27,726 nt of DNA from an uncultured Geobacteraceae bacterium (GTDB lineage Bacteria; Desulfobacterota; Desulfuromonadia; Desulfuromonadales; Geopsychrobacteraceae), in assembly GCA_937958075.1 (NCBI GenBank), contig CALFFB010000240.1:1-27726 (forward strand). Direction: 5' to 3'. This document shows positions 1 through 8,011 of the stretch, one piece after another; positions within the stretch are counted from its first letter, which is position 1, and each line of letters opens with the position of its first letter. Position numbers and translations under genes: made by a program. Below the pieces are notes generated by a model, which saw only the letters and a program-made list of their open reading frames with translations, searched no databases and was not told the origin of the DNA.

Positions 1-180
1 TAGCGCGGCACCATAGCAGAAAGGTTTGGCAGAAACAATAGAGATCCACAAAATGCTGCGCGGATCATCGAGTTGGGCAACACGGCCATGAAGAAAAGCA
101 AGGATTCGTCGCGCGATTTGCGGGTCGATCTTGCCTAGTTCGCGATCTGCTGCCATGTCAAGTTCAACCTTCCAAGCCAT
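1..180 (-). CDS. RelE/ParE-like toxin, N-terminal part (runs off window)
   Basis: The reading frame starts at an ATG inside the 3' end of the antitoxin gene (17-nt overlap) and stays open to the window edge, about 60 codons. The first ~43 residues (MAWKVELDMAADRELGKID, then QIARRILAF and LDDPRSI) look like the start of the RelE/ParE plasmid-stabilisation toxin fold, a ribosome-dependent mRNA nuclease or a gyrase poison in known members. After DDPRSI the frame reads LWISIVSAKPF, which does not match the usual family continuation toward a W-x-Y-R-V motif, whereas another frame gives LLWCRA. This hints at a frameshift or a decayed gene, but the end lies outside the window. Overlap and order match a translationally coupled TA operon. 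Family assignment is fairly safe; whether it is functional is uncertain. Confidence 0.55.
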   Translation of the reverse strand, partial: MAWKVELDMAADRELGKIDPQIARRILAFLHGRVAQLDDPRSILWISIVSAKPFCYGAAL

Positions 181-388
181 ACTTCCTCATCACTTCTTCA
201 AGCGGAACAGTTTGGGTTTTCCCTGCGCGAATGTCGATCAACCGCTGTTCAGCAAGGTATAAATCTTCGAGGTCATCCAAGTACTCAAGGATGGCTTCAC
301 GGGCATAATATGTTTTGGTGCGTCCGGTGGCTTTCGCCAGAGCTGCAAGGCGATTTTCCACCTCAACAGGTAGTCGGATAGCAAGCAT
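164..388 (-). CDS. RelB/ribbon-helix-helix antitoxin
   Basis: A 74-residue protein opening MLAIRLPVEVENRLAALA, typical of RHH antitoxins: a short beta strand (residues 1-6) followed by two helices with basic residues (GRTKTYYAREAILEYL), then an acidic C-terminal tail that would wrap the toxin. Known relatives dimerise, bind their own promoter and neutralise a RelE-like toxin. The ATG at 388 is preferred over one 15 nt upstream (403) because a strong Shine-Dalgarno GGGAGG lies just ahead of 388 and inside the longer version. The toxin gene overlaps its 3' end. A perfect palindrome sits 23 nt upstream of the start and is a likely operator. Confidence 0.8.
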   Translation of the reverse strand: MLAIRLPVEVENRLAALAKATGRTKTYYAREAILEYLDDLEDLYLAEQRLIDIRAGKTQTVPLEEVMRKYGLEG

Positions 389-410
389 ATTTTCCTCCCT
401 CATCTCGCAA

Positions 411-428
411 TGATATACAAGTATATCA
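411..428. promoter_or_regulatory. Palindromic operator upstream of the RelB-like gene
   Basis: TGATATAC-AA-GTATATCA is a perfect 8-bp inverted repeat with a 2-nt centre, placed 23 nt upstream of the antitoxin start and overlapping AT-rich -10-like sequence (TATACT or TATCAT on the minus strand). RHH antitoxins normally autorepress through such sites. The palindrome is seen; its function is inferred. Confidence 0.6.
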
Positions 429-439
429 CGGGCAAATAA

Positions 440-527
440 ATTTCATATATCCACGCCCCCGCACGGGGGGCGACCGACTTGCCGCAGGATGGCTTGCACA
501 AACAGATCGTTTCAATCCACGTCCGCC
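440..527 (-). CRISPR. Relic of a type I-C CRISPR array (degenerate repeat, spacer, truncated repeat)
   Basis: At 440-474 the plus strand reads ATTTCATATATCCACG followed by CCCCCGCACGGGGGGCGAC. This is the reverse complement of a type I-C style repeat (which ends GTGGATTGAAAC), altered near the GTTTCAATCC end. At 509-521 the same end appears intact as GTTTCAATCCACG and then breaks off by about 527, six bases before the first I-E repeat. The 34 nt between them (475-508) has the length of an I-C spacer. In this orientation the I-C leader would lie toward higher coordinates, so the degenerate copy at 440-474 would be the trailer end. No I-C cas genes are in the window. The I-C assignment rests on recognising the repeat family. 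Confidence 0.7.
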
Positions 528-533
528 AGCCAG

Positions 534-3500
534 GAAACACCCCCACGGGCGTGGGGAAGACAACACCATCACCGAGCCGTCAGAGTATTGGTAGGAAACA
601 CCCCCACGGGCGTGGGGAAGACTCCCCGAGGGCAAAGATGAACCCTTCGAGATTAGAAACACCCCCACGGGCGTGGGGAAGACCTTCCGCCTTTGGTGAG
701 GATCCGGGCGGTGATGGAAACACCCCCACGGGCGTGGGGAAGACGCCAGGGCATCGACGGTGACATCCTCCCGCTCGGAAACACCCCCACGGGCGTGGGG
801 AAGACGTTTTTTAGATGGAAGTGATTTTCTATAACGTGGAAACACCCCCACGGGCGTGGGGAAGACGTTCTGCCTTAGCTGTCTCGGCGACGCCAGCCGG
901 AAACACCCCCACGGGCGTGGGGAAGACGCACCCGCTACACCAACACCACCAGTGGAGAAGGAAACACCCCCACGGGCGTGGGGAAGACGTGGCACAGATC
1001 ACCTCAATGCTGCGGTTATCGGAAACACCCCCACGGGCGTGGGGAAGACAAAAACCACAATAACCGAAAGGAAAACAAAGGGGAAACACCCCCACGGGCG
1101 TGGGGAAGACTAGGCGGTTGTGATCAGGCGGGGGCTTTTCATGGAAACACCCCCACGGGCGTGGGGAAGACTCCCGGCGCGGATCTCTGACAAGTCGGCA
1201 TAGGGAAACACCCCCACGGGCGTGGGGAAGACGGCGGTGGTGCGTCCGTCGAGGTGGCGGGGGAAGAAACACCCCCACGGGCGTGGGGAAGACGCCTCCC
1301 CTATGCGGTCCGCCCTGAATGTCCTGGAAACACCCCCACGGGCGTGGGGAAGACTGGGTACCATCGGCAGCGATGGCAGATCGCTAGAGAAACACCCCCA
1401 CGGGCGTGGGGAAGACTATCGTTCCACGAAACTGTGTGCCGGAAGGGCAGAAACACCCCCACGGGCGTGGGGAAGACTTGCTGATAAAGCCCTCAAGTTT
1501 TTTAATCTGAGAAACACCCCCACGGGCGTGGGGAAGACTGGACCGGCATTTTATCAACCCATGCCGGAACGGAAACACCCCCACGGGCGTGGGGAAGACG
1601 GGGGTTATTATATGGCGTATTGGTTCGGATTAGAAACACCCCCACGGGCGTGGGGAAGACATAAATCATGCTGGTATGCTAGCCGCCCCATTAGAAACAC
1701 CCCCACGGGCGTGGGGAAGACATATCATCAGCAGACCGGCAATCCTTAACGACGGAAACACCCCCACGGGCGTGGGGAAGACTTGAGCGATCAACCGTCT
1801 CCCATTGTTATATTGGAAACACCCCCACGGGCGTGGGGAAGACACACCTTAAACTTTTCCCCGTACATAGAGGTGAGAAACACCCCCACGGGCGTGGGGA
1901 AGACAATAATACACTAGCGGCCCATATTGATTAGCTAGAAACACCCCCACGGGCGTGGGGAAGACTTACATCCTCGATACGCTAACCGAGGAATATAAGA
2001 AACACCCCCACGGGCGTGGGGAAGACCGTGACCACTTATCTATCAGTGACTCGCCTTTAGAAACACCCCCACGGGCGTGGGGAAGACGTTGTTCCGGCTT
2101 GGCTGTTTCGGTTTTAGTTGGAAACACCCCCACGGGCGTGGGGAAGACTGGCAAAAAATAAAGGTCACAAAGAGACTACAGGAAACACCCCCACGGGCGT
2201 GGGGAAGACTGTACCTGCGCTGATTCGATAGCTTTATGAGTGGAAACACCCCCACGGGCGTGGGGAAGACTAAAAGTAACGTACGCGACCTGATACACCC
2301 CTAGAAACACCCCCACGGGCGTGGGGAAGACCATTTTCCAACGTAACGCCGACAGACGAGCAGAGAAACACCCCCACGGGCGTGGGGAAGACAATACCTC
2401 CGTCCCCATCTGCCCTTGCCACATAGAAACACCCCCACGGGCGTGGGGAAGACTGATGAGTTGGTGCTCTTCTGGGGTCAGGTCGGGAAACACCCCCACG
2501 GGCGTGGGGAAGACTCGGCCCTTAAATCAGCCGATAAGGTGGATACGGAAACACCCCCACGGGCGTGGGGAAGACAACCGCTTTTGAATCCGTCCACACC
2601 GCCGCAAAGAAACACCCCCACGGGCGTGGGGAAGACCGTTTTATTTATCTTTTAACAAAGGGGTTTTTAGAAACACCCCCACGGGCGTGGGGAAGACAGT
2701 CGTCGCGGGACAAGCGAGACAGCTCAATCGGAAACACCCCCACGGGCGTGGGGAAGACGGTCGGCAGCGGCAGACTCCCCCCTCCACTCCGGAAACACCC
2801 CCACGGGCGTGGGGAAGACCCGGCGAGCCCATCAGCTGCCAGTGGCCTGCGGGAAACACCCCCACGGGCGTGGGGAAGACTTTTCCAGCCTAGCCGCCTC
2901 AGTTCTATGCGGAGAAACACCCCCACGGGCGTGGGGAAGACCTCGACGACACCTCCAAATACCAGTCAGCTGAGGAAACACCCCCACGGGCGTGGGGAAG
3001 ACTCATATTATCCTGTTGCTTGATGAGGCGCACGAGAAACACCCCCACGGGCGTGGGGAAGACGGACGCTATACGGACCAAAATCAAAACAATCTAGAAA
3101 CACCCCCACGGGCGTGGGGAAGACTTATCAAATGCATAGACCTAATTCACAATAAAAGAAACACCCCCACGGGCGTGGGGAAGACCGCTGTCATGAAACT
3201 ATCAAGTTTTTTGCTTAAGAAACACCCCCACGGGCGTGGGGAAGACTTAAACAAAGGGCCGCTAGTATATCAGCATGGAGAAACACCCCCACGGGCGTGG
3301 GGAAGACCGGAAAAAAAGCCCACAATGACGGCAGAAGGGAGAAACACCCCCACGGGCGTGGGGAAGACGGGCCGCTAGTATATCTTTTTAATCCAATGGA
3401 AGAAACACCCCCACGGGCGTGGGGAAGACTGATCAAATGCATAGACCAGCTTTATAATCGGGGAAACACCCCCACGGGCGTGGGGAAGACCACCCTTAAC

Positions 3501-4283
3501 TTTTTCCCACTATATCAAAGAGGGAAACACCCCCACGGGCGTGGGGAAGACATAGCCGATTCAAGCTCGGCTGTTAATCCACCAGAAACACCCCCACGGG
3601 CGTGGGGAAGACGAATGGTTAAGTATAACAATCGATGGTATCGAGGAAACACCCCCACGGGCGTGGGGAAGACATCTTTTTAATCCATGCGATTTAATCC
3701 ATGCGAGAAACACCCCCACGGGCGTGGGGAAGACTTGTTTATTGTCCGCCTTGTTATAGTTTATTTAGAAACACCCCCACGGGCGTGGGGAAGACCAGGG
3801 AGTGTTAGCTTGCGTGACCATTTATTTAGAAACACCCCCACGGGCGTGGGGAAGACAGTTTTCCCTGATCCTTTACCGCTTGAAAGATGGAAACACCCCC
3901 ACGGGCGTGGGGAAGACCCTCTGATACGCATAATAATCTCCTTTCTATTGGAAACACCCCCACGGGCGTGGGGAAGACTCTCGCCTTTATCCTGTTGTTC
4001 TGTTTTCTTTGGAAACACCCCCACGGGCGTGGGGAAGACGTCAAGGGAGGGAACCGCGCTTTGTTTGAAGCGGAAACACCCCCACGGGCGTGGGGAAGAC
4101 GCTGCTGGTACTCTCGCAGGGTGATGTTCTTCAGAAACACCCCCACGGGCGTGGGGAAGACTGAGGCGCAACGTCAACCTGACAATCATGTCGAGAAACA
4201 CCCCCACGGGCGTGGGGAAGACGCTGAGGTAGAAAAGGACGGGCAGGGCGTCTTGGAAACACCCCCACGGGCGTGGGGAAGAC
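534..4283 (-). CRISPR. Type I-E CRISPR array: 62 repeats, 61 spacers
   Basis: A 28-nt repeat (plus strand begins GAAACACCCCC, ends CGTGGGGAAGAC) recurs from 534 to 4256 with a 61-nt period. Counting each start gives 62 repeats and 61 spacers, all 33 nt except one of 34 nt (1355-1388). No repeat variant was seen. In crRNA orientation (minus strand) the repeat runs GTCTTCCCCACG...GTGGGGGTGTTTC. CCCCACG and CGTGGGG form the hairpin expected for Cas6e, leaving an 8-nt 5' handle GUGUUUC plus one pyrimidine. Orientation follows from the repeat, and from cas1-cas2 and a leader at the high-coordinate end, so the newest spacer is next to 4256. The trailer-end repeat (534-561) is perfect rather than decayed. 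The array is open in several frames on both strands only because the repeat lacks stops. Confidence 0.98.
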
Positions 4284-4380
4284 ACCAGTATGATGTTGCA
4301 ATTCCCGCTGCTAGCACAACATATTGTGCTTTTTGGCTCCCATCATTTTTCGGCAATTCAGCTCTTTGCGGGTCTAAAAA
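4284..4380 (-). promoter_or_regulatory. CRISPR leader between cas2 and the first repeat
   Basis: These 97 AT-richer bases lie between the cas2 stop codon and the leader-proximal repeat, where array transcription should begin and Cas1-Cas2 should dock. They hold a palindrome at 4313-4330 and two copies of GCAATTC (plus strand) at 4298-4304 and 4353-4359, 55 bp apart. No clear -35/-10 pair was identified, so array transcription could also continue from the cas operon. The leader role is inferred from position and repeat orientation. Confidence 0.75.
4313..4330. promoter_or_regulatory. Perfect palindrome in the CRISPR leader
   Basis: AGCACAA-CATA-TTGTGCT is a perfect 7-bp inverted repeat, 29 bp from the first repeat. 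On the plus strand it runs directly into TTTTT, so it could act as a terminator for transcripts running antisense out of the array. The core CAA-NNNN-TTG, with a flanking A/T tract, also resembles part of an IHF consensus (WATCAANNNNTTR), and IHF is needed for I-E integration in E. coli. Both roles are inferred. Confidence 0.5.
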
Positions 4381-4680
4381 TCAAACTTTCGTCGTTTTTT
4401 CTATTCTCTTTTCAATGACCAATTGGAGTCCCGATATTTCGGTAAGATTGCGTTTAGTATCACCAACCCCACGAATTTCATATCCGGGAGCATCAGGAAC
4501 ACGTCGAAAGACCATCAATCCGCTTTCGATGGGACAGTGGTTGTAAAGATACTCGACTACCTTTTTGGCGACAGCGTCTTTTATGCCTGAAACAAAAACA
4601 TTGGGACGCGGTTCGACAAACCAAAGCTTCATCCGACCACGTACCGCAGGAGGCAAATCATTTGCGATGACTACGAGCAT
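4381..4680 (-). CDS. cas2: CRISPR-associated protein Cas2, type I-E
   Basis: A 99-residue protein of the short I-E Cas2 type. It starts MLVVIANDLPPAVRGRMKLW, matching the E. coli pattern MLVVVTENVPPRLRGRLAIW, with the conserved W followed by E-x-R-P-N-V-F/Y-V. Cas2 dimerises and bridges two Cas1 dimers in the spacer-integration complex; its ferredoxin-like fold is structural here. The ATG at 4680 is chosen over one at 4716 because GGGAGG sits a few bases upstream and the family start follows directly. It overlaps the 3' end of cas1 by 23 nt, so translation is probably coupled. It is the last gene of the operon before the leader. Confidence 0.95.
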   Translation of the reverse strand: MLVVIANDLPPAVRGRMKLWFVEPRPNVFVSGIKDAVAKKVVEYLYNHCPIESGLMVFRRVPDAPGYEIRGVGDTKRNLTEISGLQLVIEKRIEKTTKV

Positions 4681-5557
4681 TTTTACCTCCCAGCATCTCA
4701 CCAATATCCGGACCAATTTTACCCAGCAAGTCGTATTCGATCACACGTTGTCGAAATGCCGATGAAACCTTATGCTTATTGTACTTTCCCGCCATATCAA
4801 GGGTTAGGGAAAATGCCAGATCAATGCACAGCTGCTCTTTATATAAATCAGCAAGATCATAAACAAATGGCAGAGGGCTGCCCGAGTGAATAAAACCGAT
4901 ATGGGGAGAATACCCCATGCTGTGCACCGACGAGCTTAAAATGCCATACAGGGCGGCATTGCAGGACGTCAGAATCTGATTCGTGATATCACCTAGCTGG
5001 AACTTCCCCGGCGTATAGCTACGCCCCTTCCATCCGACGCCATATTGCTGTGCTTTTTGTTCATATAGAGCACGAATCCGATGCCCTTCCATGGGCATTA
5101 ACTCTTTCAGGGTTTTATCGACCATATCAGCATCAGGGAAACGACGAGCATACATGCGCTTGGCAATTTCAAGGGATTTTTTTGGATCACCCGCAAGCCT
5201 GACCTGCTCGCGAAGGTTGCGCGTGTCTGCAGTAGGCGACTGGCCACAGGCATAAAACAGAAGGCTGTCTTCACCGACCCAGCAAATACTGCAGTTGGCC
5301 TGAGCTGTCACCTTGACCGCTTCGTGAGTAACACTGGTTCCTGGCCCGAGCAAGAGGCAGTTGAGTGTGGCTATGGGCAAGCGCACGATATTTCCCTCGC
5401 TGTCAATCCACTTGACGCTGGCATCATCAATTTCCAGACGACCTCGCTCAAGGTAGATGAAGGGATACTTGTCCTTCACCTGCGGCAAAGTGTCACGAGT
5501 GACTTTGATCAGCAGGCGGGGTGACGCCGCCTTGGCCTGCGTATTCTCAGCGGGCAT
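4658..5557 (-). CDS. cas1: CRISPR-associated endonuclease/integrase Cas1, type I-E
   Basis: At 299 residues it is close to the usual I-E Cas1 length. The metal-binding residues expected from E. coli Cas1 (E141, H208, D218, D221) appear here as E157 in PMEGHRIRALYEQKAQQYGV, H224 in GFIHSG, and D234/D237 in FVYDLAD. The N-terminal beta-domain includes LLLGPGTSVTHEAV, typical of the family. Cas1 catalyses the transesterifications that insert spacers at the leader-repeat junction. The gene overlaps the end of cas5 by 11 nt and the start of cas2 by 23 nt. Its own ribosome binding site (AAGTGAG) is weaker than those of the other cas genes, so coupling to cas5 is likely. The active-site residues look intact, so adaptation is probably possible. 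Confidence 0.97.
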   Translation of the reverse strand: MPAENTQAKAASPRLLIKVTRDTLPQVKDKYPFIYLERGRLEIDDASVKWIDSEGNIVRLPIATLNCLLLGPGTSVTHEAVKVTAQANCSICWVGEDSLLFYACGQSPTADTRNLREQVRLAGDPKKSLEIAKRMYARRFPDADMVDKTLKELMPMEGHRIRALYEQKAQQYGVGWKGRSYTPGKFQLGDITNQILTSCNAALYGILSSSVHSMGYSPHIGFIHSGSPLPFVYDLADLYKEQLCIDLAFSLTLDMAGKYNKHKVSSAFRQRVIEYDLLGKIGPDIGEMLGGKNARSHRK

Positions 5558-6278
5558 AAATCAGACTCACTTGACGATCTCGATAGCGTTTGTCGTCACC
5601 GAACTGAACCGGCACGTCATTCAGGGTCATGACCTCATCCGCTGCCTCTTCACCAGCGTTTCCCTGCACCACTCGAAAATCCTCACAACGCTGTTTTTCT
5701 CTGGCCAAGATTTCGGCCTGCTCCAACGCAGCCTCTTCCTGGTCAAAAGTGCCCCGATACACAAAATCAGTCGGCACACAGTTTTTGCGCCCCAGATAAA
5801 TGTCCCAGACCGGATGCTGTAAGGCTTCTACAATACTGCCAACCTTATCGCCGGGAACTTCAAGCACCACGGCGAAGGCTGCATCCTGCAGGTAGTAGCG
5901 GTAGGTCATTTTAGTTCCGCCGCCGACTGCTTTTTTGCCTTCGCTGGTTTTAGGAATCAGCAAGCTCGCCCATGGATCGCGATCATCGTAACCACTGCCG
6001 ACCATGTGAAAATCGCGCAACAATGGCTCCCGATCTTGCTTGACAAGGCGCCCCCCTTTTTGTTGACCCCGGTTATAAGCGACTACTGTTTGTCGCAATG
6101 GAACAAACTCCGCAAGCAACTCTTGTTGCGGACCGCCAGCCCCGAGGGCGGCACAGACCAACCCCAGCACCCCCGACTTGGTCGGAAATGCTAGAGTATC
6201 GCGGCGCCCAAACTTGGAATCAGCCCCCCATGATTGGAGCGGAGCTTCAAACCATAATAATAAATAGGAATGAGTCAT
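5547..6278 (-). CDS. cas5: Cascade subunit Cas5e (CasD)
   Basis: A 243-residue RAMP protein slightly longer than E. coli CasD (~224). Residues 3-18 (HSYLLLWFEAPLQSWG) and 31-40 (FPTKSGVLGL) match the conserved N-terminal Cas5 pattern of beta strand 1, the QxWG turn and the FPT-S-GLLGL helix. The C-terminal half carries the IYLGRKNCVPTDFV segment usual in I-E members. In Cascade it holds the crRNA 5' handle and contacts Cse1. Seven or more Gs (AAAGGGGGGGAG) form the ribosome binding site before the ATG. It starts 14 nt after cas7 and overlaps cas1. Confidence 0.95.
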   Translation of the reverse strand: MTHSYLLLWFEAPLQSWGADSKFGRRDTLAFPTKSGVLGLVCAALGAGGPQQELLAEFVPLRQTVVAYNRGQQKGGRLVKQDREPLLRDFHMVGSGYDDRDPWASLLIPKTSEGKKAVGGGTKMTYRYYLQDAAFAVVLEVPGDKVGSIVEALQHPVWDIYLGRKNCVPTDFVYRGTFDQEEAALEQAEILAREKQRCEDFRVVQGNAGEEAADEVMTLNDVPVQFGDDKRYRDRQVSLIYAR

Positions 6279-6292
6279 CGGCTCCCCCCCCT

Positions 6293-7336
6293 TTATAAGT
6301 CGGAGCCGGCATGTCGTTTCAGTGCGATCACCAGATCGTCAATACTGAAATTCTCGTCTTCGCCGTAGGTATATTCTGCCTGTTTGCCGAACAGACTACC
6401 GTGCAATTTCTCCTGTTTGGCCAGATAGCCGGTCAGGACTTCAATGCTGGGTTGGGTAAAACCACCCTGCGTACTTTTGACCGGACAATCAAATGGCACC
6501 TGCAACCGCTGCCCCTTGCGTACCAGTACCTTGGCGAAATCCCAGGGCGAGGCGCCCGACTGGGTTGTCTGACGCGCCTTGGGGACGGCCACAAACAACG
6601 CTTTGGTGAAATTCTCCACTGTTTCGGGCAGGTCTTTCCCGGCCAGATTCTGCCACAACTGCCCCAGGTCAAGACTGACATAGCGATAATAAGTGGCGGA
6701 GTTGAACTCCAGGCTGCCCATGTGGGCCGAACCGGGCACGGTGGCGCAGTCATCCAGAGCGGTGAAAAATTCGACTTCGTTGCTGACTTTATGGGTCGAA
6801 ATGGCATGGGAAAAAGAAACTGCGGCTTCAACGTTCAACTCAGCCGCCTGGGCTACCATGCGCCCGAAAAGGGCTATATCGGTTCCTTCCAGGGCTGGAT
6901 TCAAAGATTTTTTGGCAACCTTATGAATATCCTTATCTTTAAGCGCTTTTACATCAAAACTTTTTTCCTTTGCGTATTCACCAAACGCCAGAGCCTCTGC
7001 CTGAGTAAAAAAAAGCAGCGTGTCTTTGCTTAGAAAAGCTGCGATCACTTCACCGCAGGCTTCAGCTTGTTCCTCCATGGCTCCCAAATTTCGACAGACC
7101 TGGGCGATAGTGGACGCAACATGCTTGGTGCGCATACCTAATTTTGTCCCAAACTCATGCATGGCCATCCGCACAGGCCGCTTCCATGCCTGCGAACTGA
7201 CACGGGCACGCTGAACACCGCCGACAATAGCGGTTTTCGGTGCTCCGACATCGTCGCGATTGAGGCAGGTAACCGGAAAAGACTGCAAAATGTGAAATTC
7301 AATGCGCTGGTTTTTGTAAGGGTTGGTTGTAATCAT
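6293..7336 (-). CDS. cas7: Cascade backbone subunit Cas7e (CasC/Cse4)
   Basis: A 347-residue protein (E. coli CasC is 363) starting with the typical RIEFHILQSFPVTCLNRDD and then GAPKTAIVGGVQRARVSSQAWKR (split: residues 31-53), the hallmark of the I-E Cas7 family that polymerises along the crRNA. Six copies form the Cascade backbone. A 36-nt gap separates it from cas6e, and a very strong ribosome binding site (AGGAGGAGG) sits just upstream, which would favour the high copy number needed. Motifs around AKQEKLHGSLFGKQ near the C-terminus also look family-like. No break or missing region was seen. Confidence 0.96.
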   Translation of the reverse strand: MITTNPYKNQRIEFHILQSFPVTCLNRDDVGAPKTAIVGGVQRARVSSQAWKRPVRMAMHEFGTKLGMRTKHVASTIAQVCRNLGAMEEQAEACGEVIAAFLSKDTLLFFTQAEALAFGEYAKEKSFDVKALKDKDIHKVAKKSLNPALEGTDIALFGRMVAQAAELNVEAAVSFSHAISTHKVSNEVEFFTALDDCATVPGSAHMGSLEFNSATYYRYVSLDLGQLWQNLAGKDLPETVENFTKALFVAVPKARQTTQSGASPWDFAKVLVRKGQRLQVPFDCPVKSTQGGFTQPSIEVLTGYLAKQEKLHGSLFGKQAEYTYGEDENFSIDDLVIALKRHAGSDL

Positions 7337-7372
7337 GGTGCCTCCTCCTGAAAAGAAATGATTTTTCTACGG

Positions 7373-8011
7373 TTAGTTACGGGACAACGGAACGATCTGT
7401 AATAATCCAAAACCAAAAGCCCGGCCGCGACCGATACCCTGTAAAAAACTTCGGCGGAAGCACTCCGGGTCAGTAACATGAAGCTCACCTTTGATGATGG
7501 CGCTACCATGGGTGACGGTGCGGTCACCTTTTTTAAATGCCTGTACACCGATCTTCTCCGTTTGCAGGTTTTCGGTATTGACACTGAACCCCCAGGACTT
7601 CTCTGCCCGCGACATAAACCACTCGGCAACATCATCACGGTTGCGCATGGGTACGATCTTGCCGGTCTTCTTGTCGCGTTTGCCGGGGTTCAAAGTCACC
7701 TCGAAGGCGTAGTGGTTGTGCTTCAGAAAACTTTCGGGTACAGGTTTGGTTTCTACCACTCCAAACTGTGGCGTCTGGTGTGGTTTACGGTCGGAAAGCA
7801 TCAATATTTGCCGGCTGTTAAAATCCCCTCCCTTGTCAGCGTAGACAATACCGCTGGGACTACTCGCCCTTTTTTCTGCTTCTGTTCGCGTATCTTCAAA
7901 TAATCCGTAAACCACTTTGTGCAGACCATAAGCATCCTTGATTTCCAGAACACTGAGATCTTTACGACTGAGGCGAAGGACACTGGCGTATGCTAAAATC
8001 TCTTCACTCAT
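7373..8011 (-). CDS. cas6e: CRISPR pre-crRNA endoribonuclease Cas6e (CasE/Cse3)
   Basis: A 212-residue RAMP endonuclease (E. coli CasE 199). The N-terminal DAYGLHKVVYGLF carries Y28 and H31, corresponding to the catalytic tyrosine/histidine of Cas6e enzymes. The C-terminus has the glycine-rich RNA-binding loop GIGRGRAFGFGLLQI. It cleaves at the base of the repeat hairpin and stays bound to the crRNA 3' end in Cascade. The gene shares a 4-nt ATGA overlap with cse2 and has a GAGGGGGAAG ribosome binding site. Its place between cse2 and cas7 differs from the E. coli order, where cas6e follows cas5. Confidence 0.95.
   Translation of the reverse strand: MSEEILAYASVLRLSRKDLSVLEIKDAYGLHKVVYGLFEDTRTEAEKRASSPSGIVYADKGGDFNSRQILMLSDRKPHQTPQFGVVETKPVPESFLKHNHYAFEVTLNPGKRDKKTGKIVPMRNRDDVAEWFMSRAEKSWGFSVNTENLQTEKIGVQAFKKGDRTVTHGSAIIKGELHVTDPECFRRSFLQGIGRGRAFGFGLLQIVPLSRN

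Noticed and set aside
534..4283. Self-targeting spacers against genes in this window
   Set aside because: I scanned by eye and saw no spacer matching window sequence outside the array; a proper search of the whole genome would be needed.
426..4546. Many open frames on both strands across the CRISPR array, with repeating peptides such as ETPPRAWGR or LPHARGGVS
   Set aside because: The repeat has no stop codon in several frames and the 61-nt period rotates the frame, so long ORFs arise by construction; no start or ribosome signals support them.
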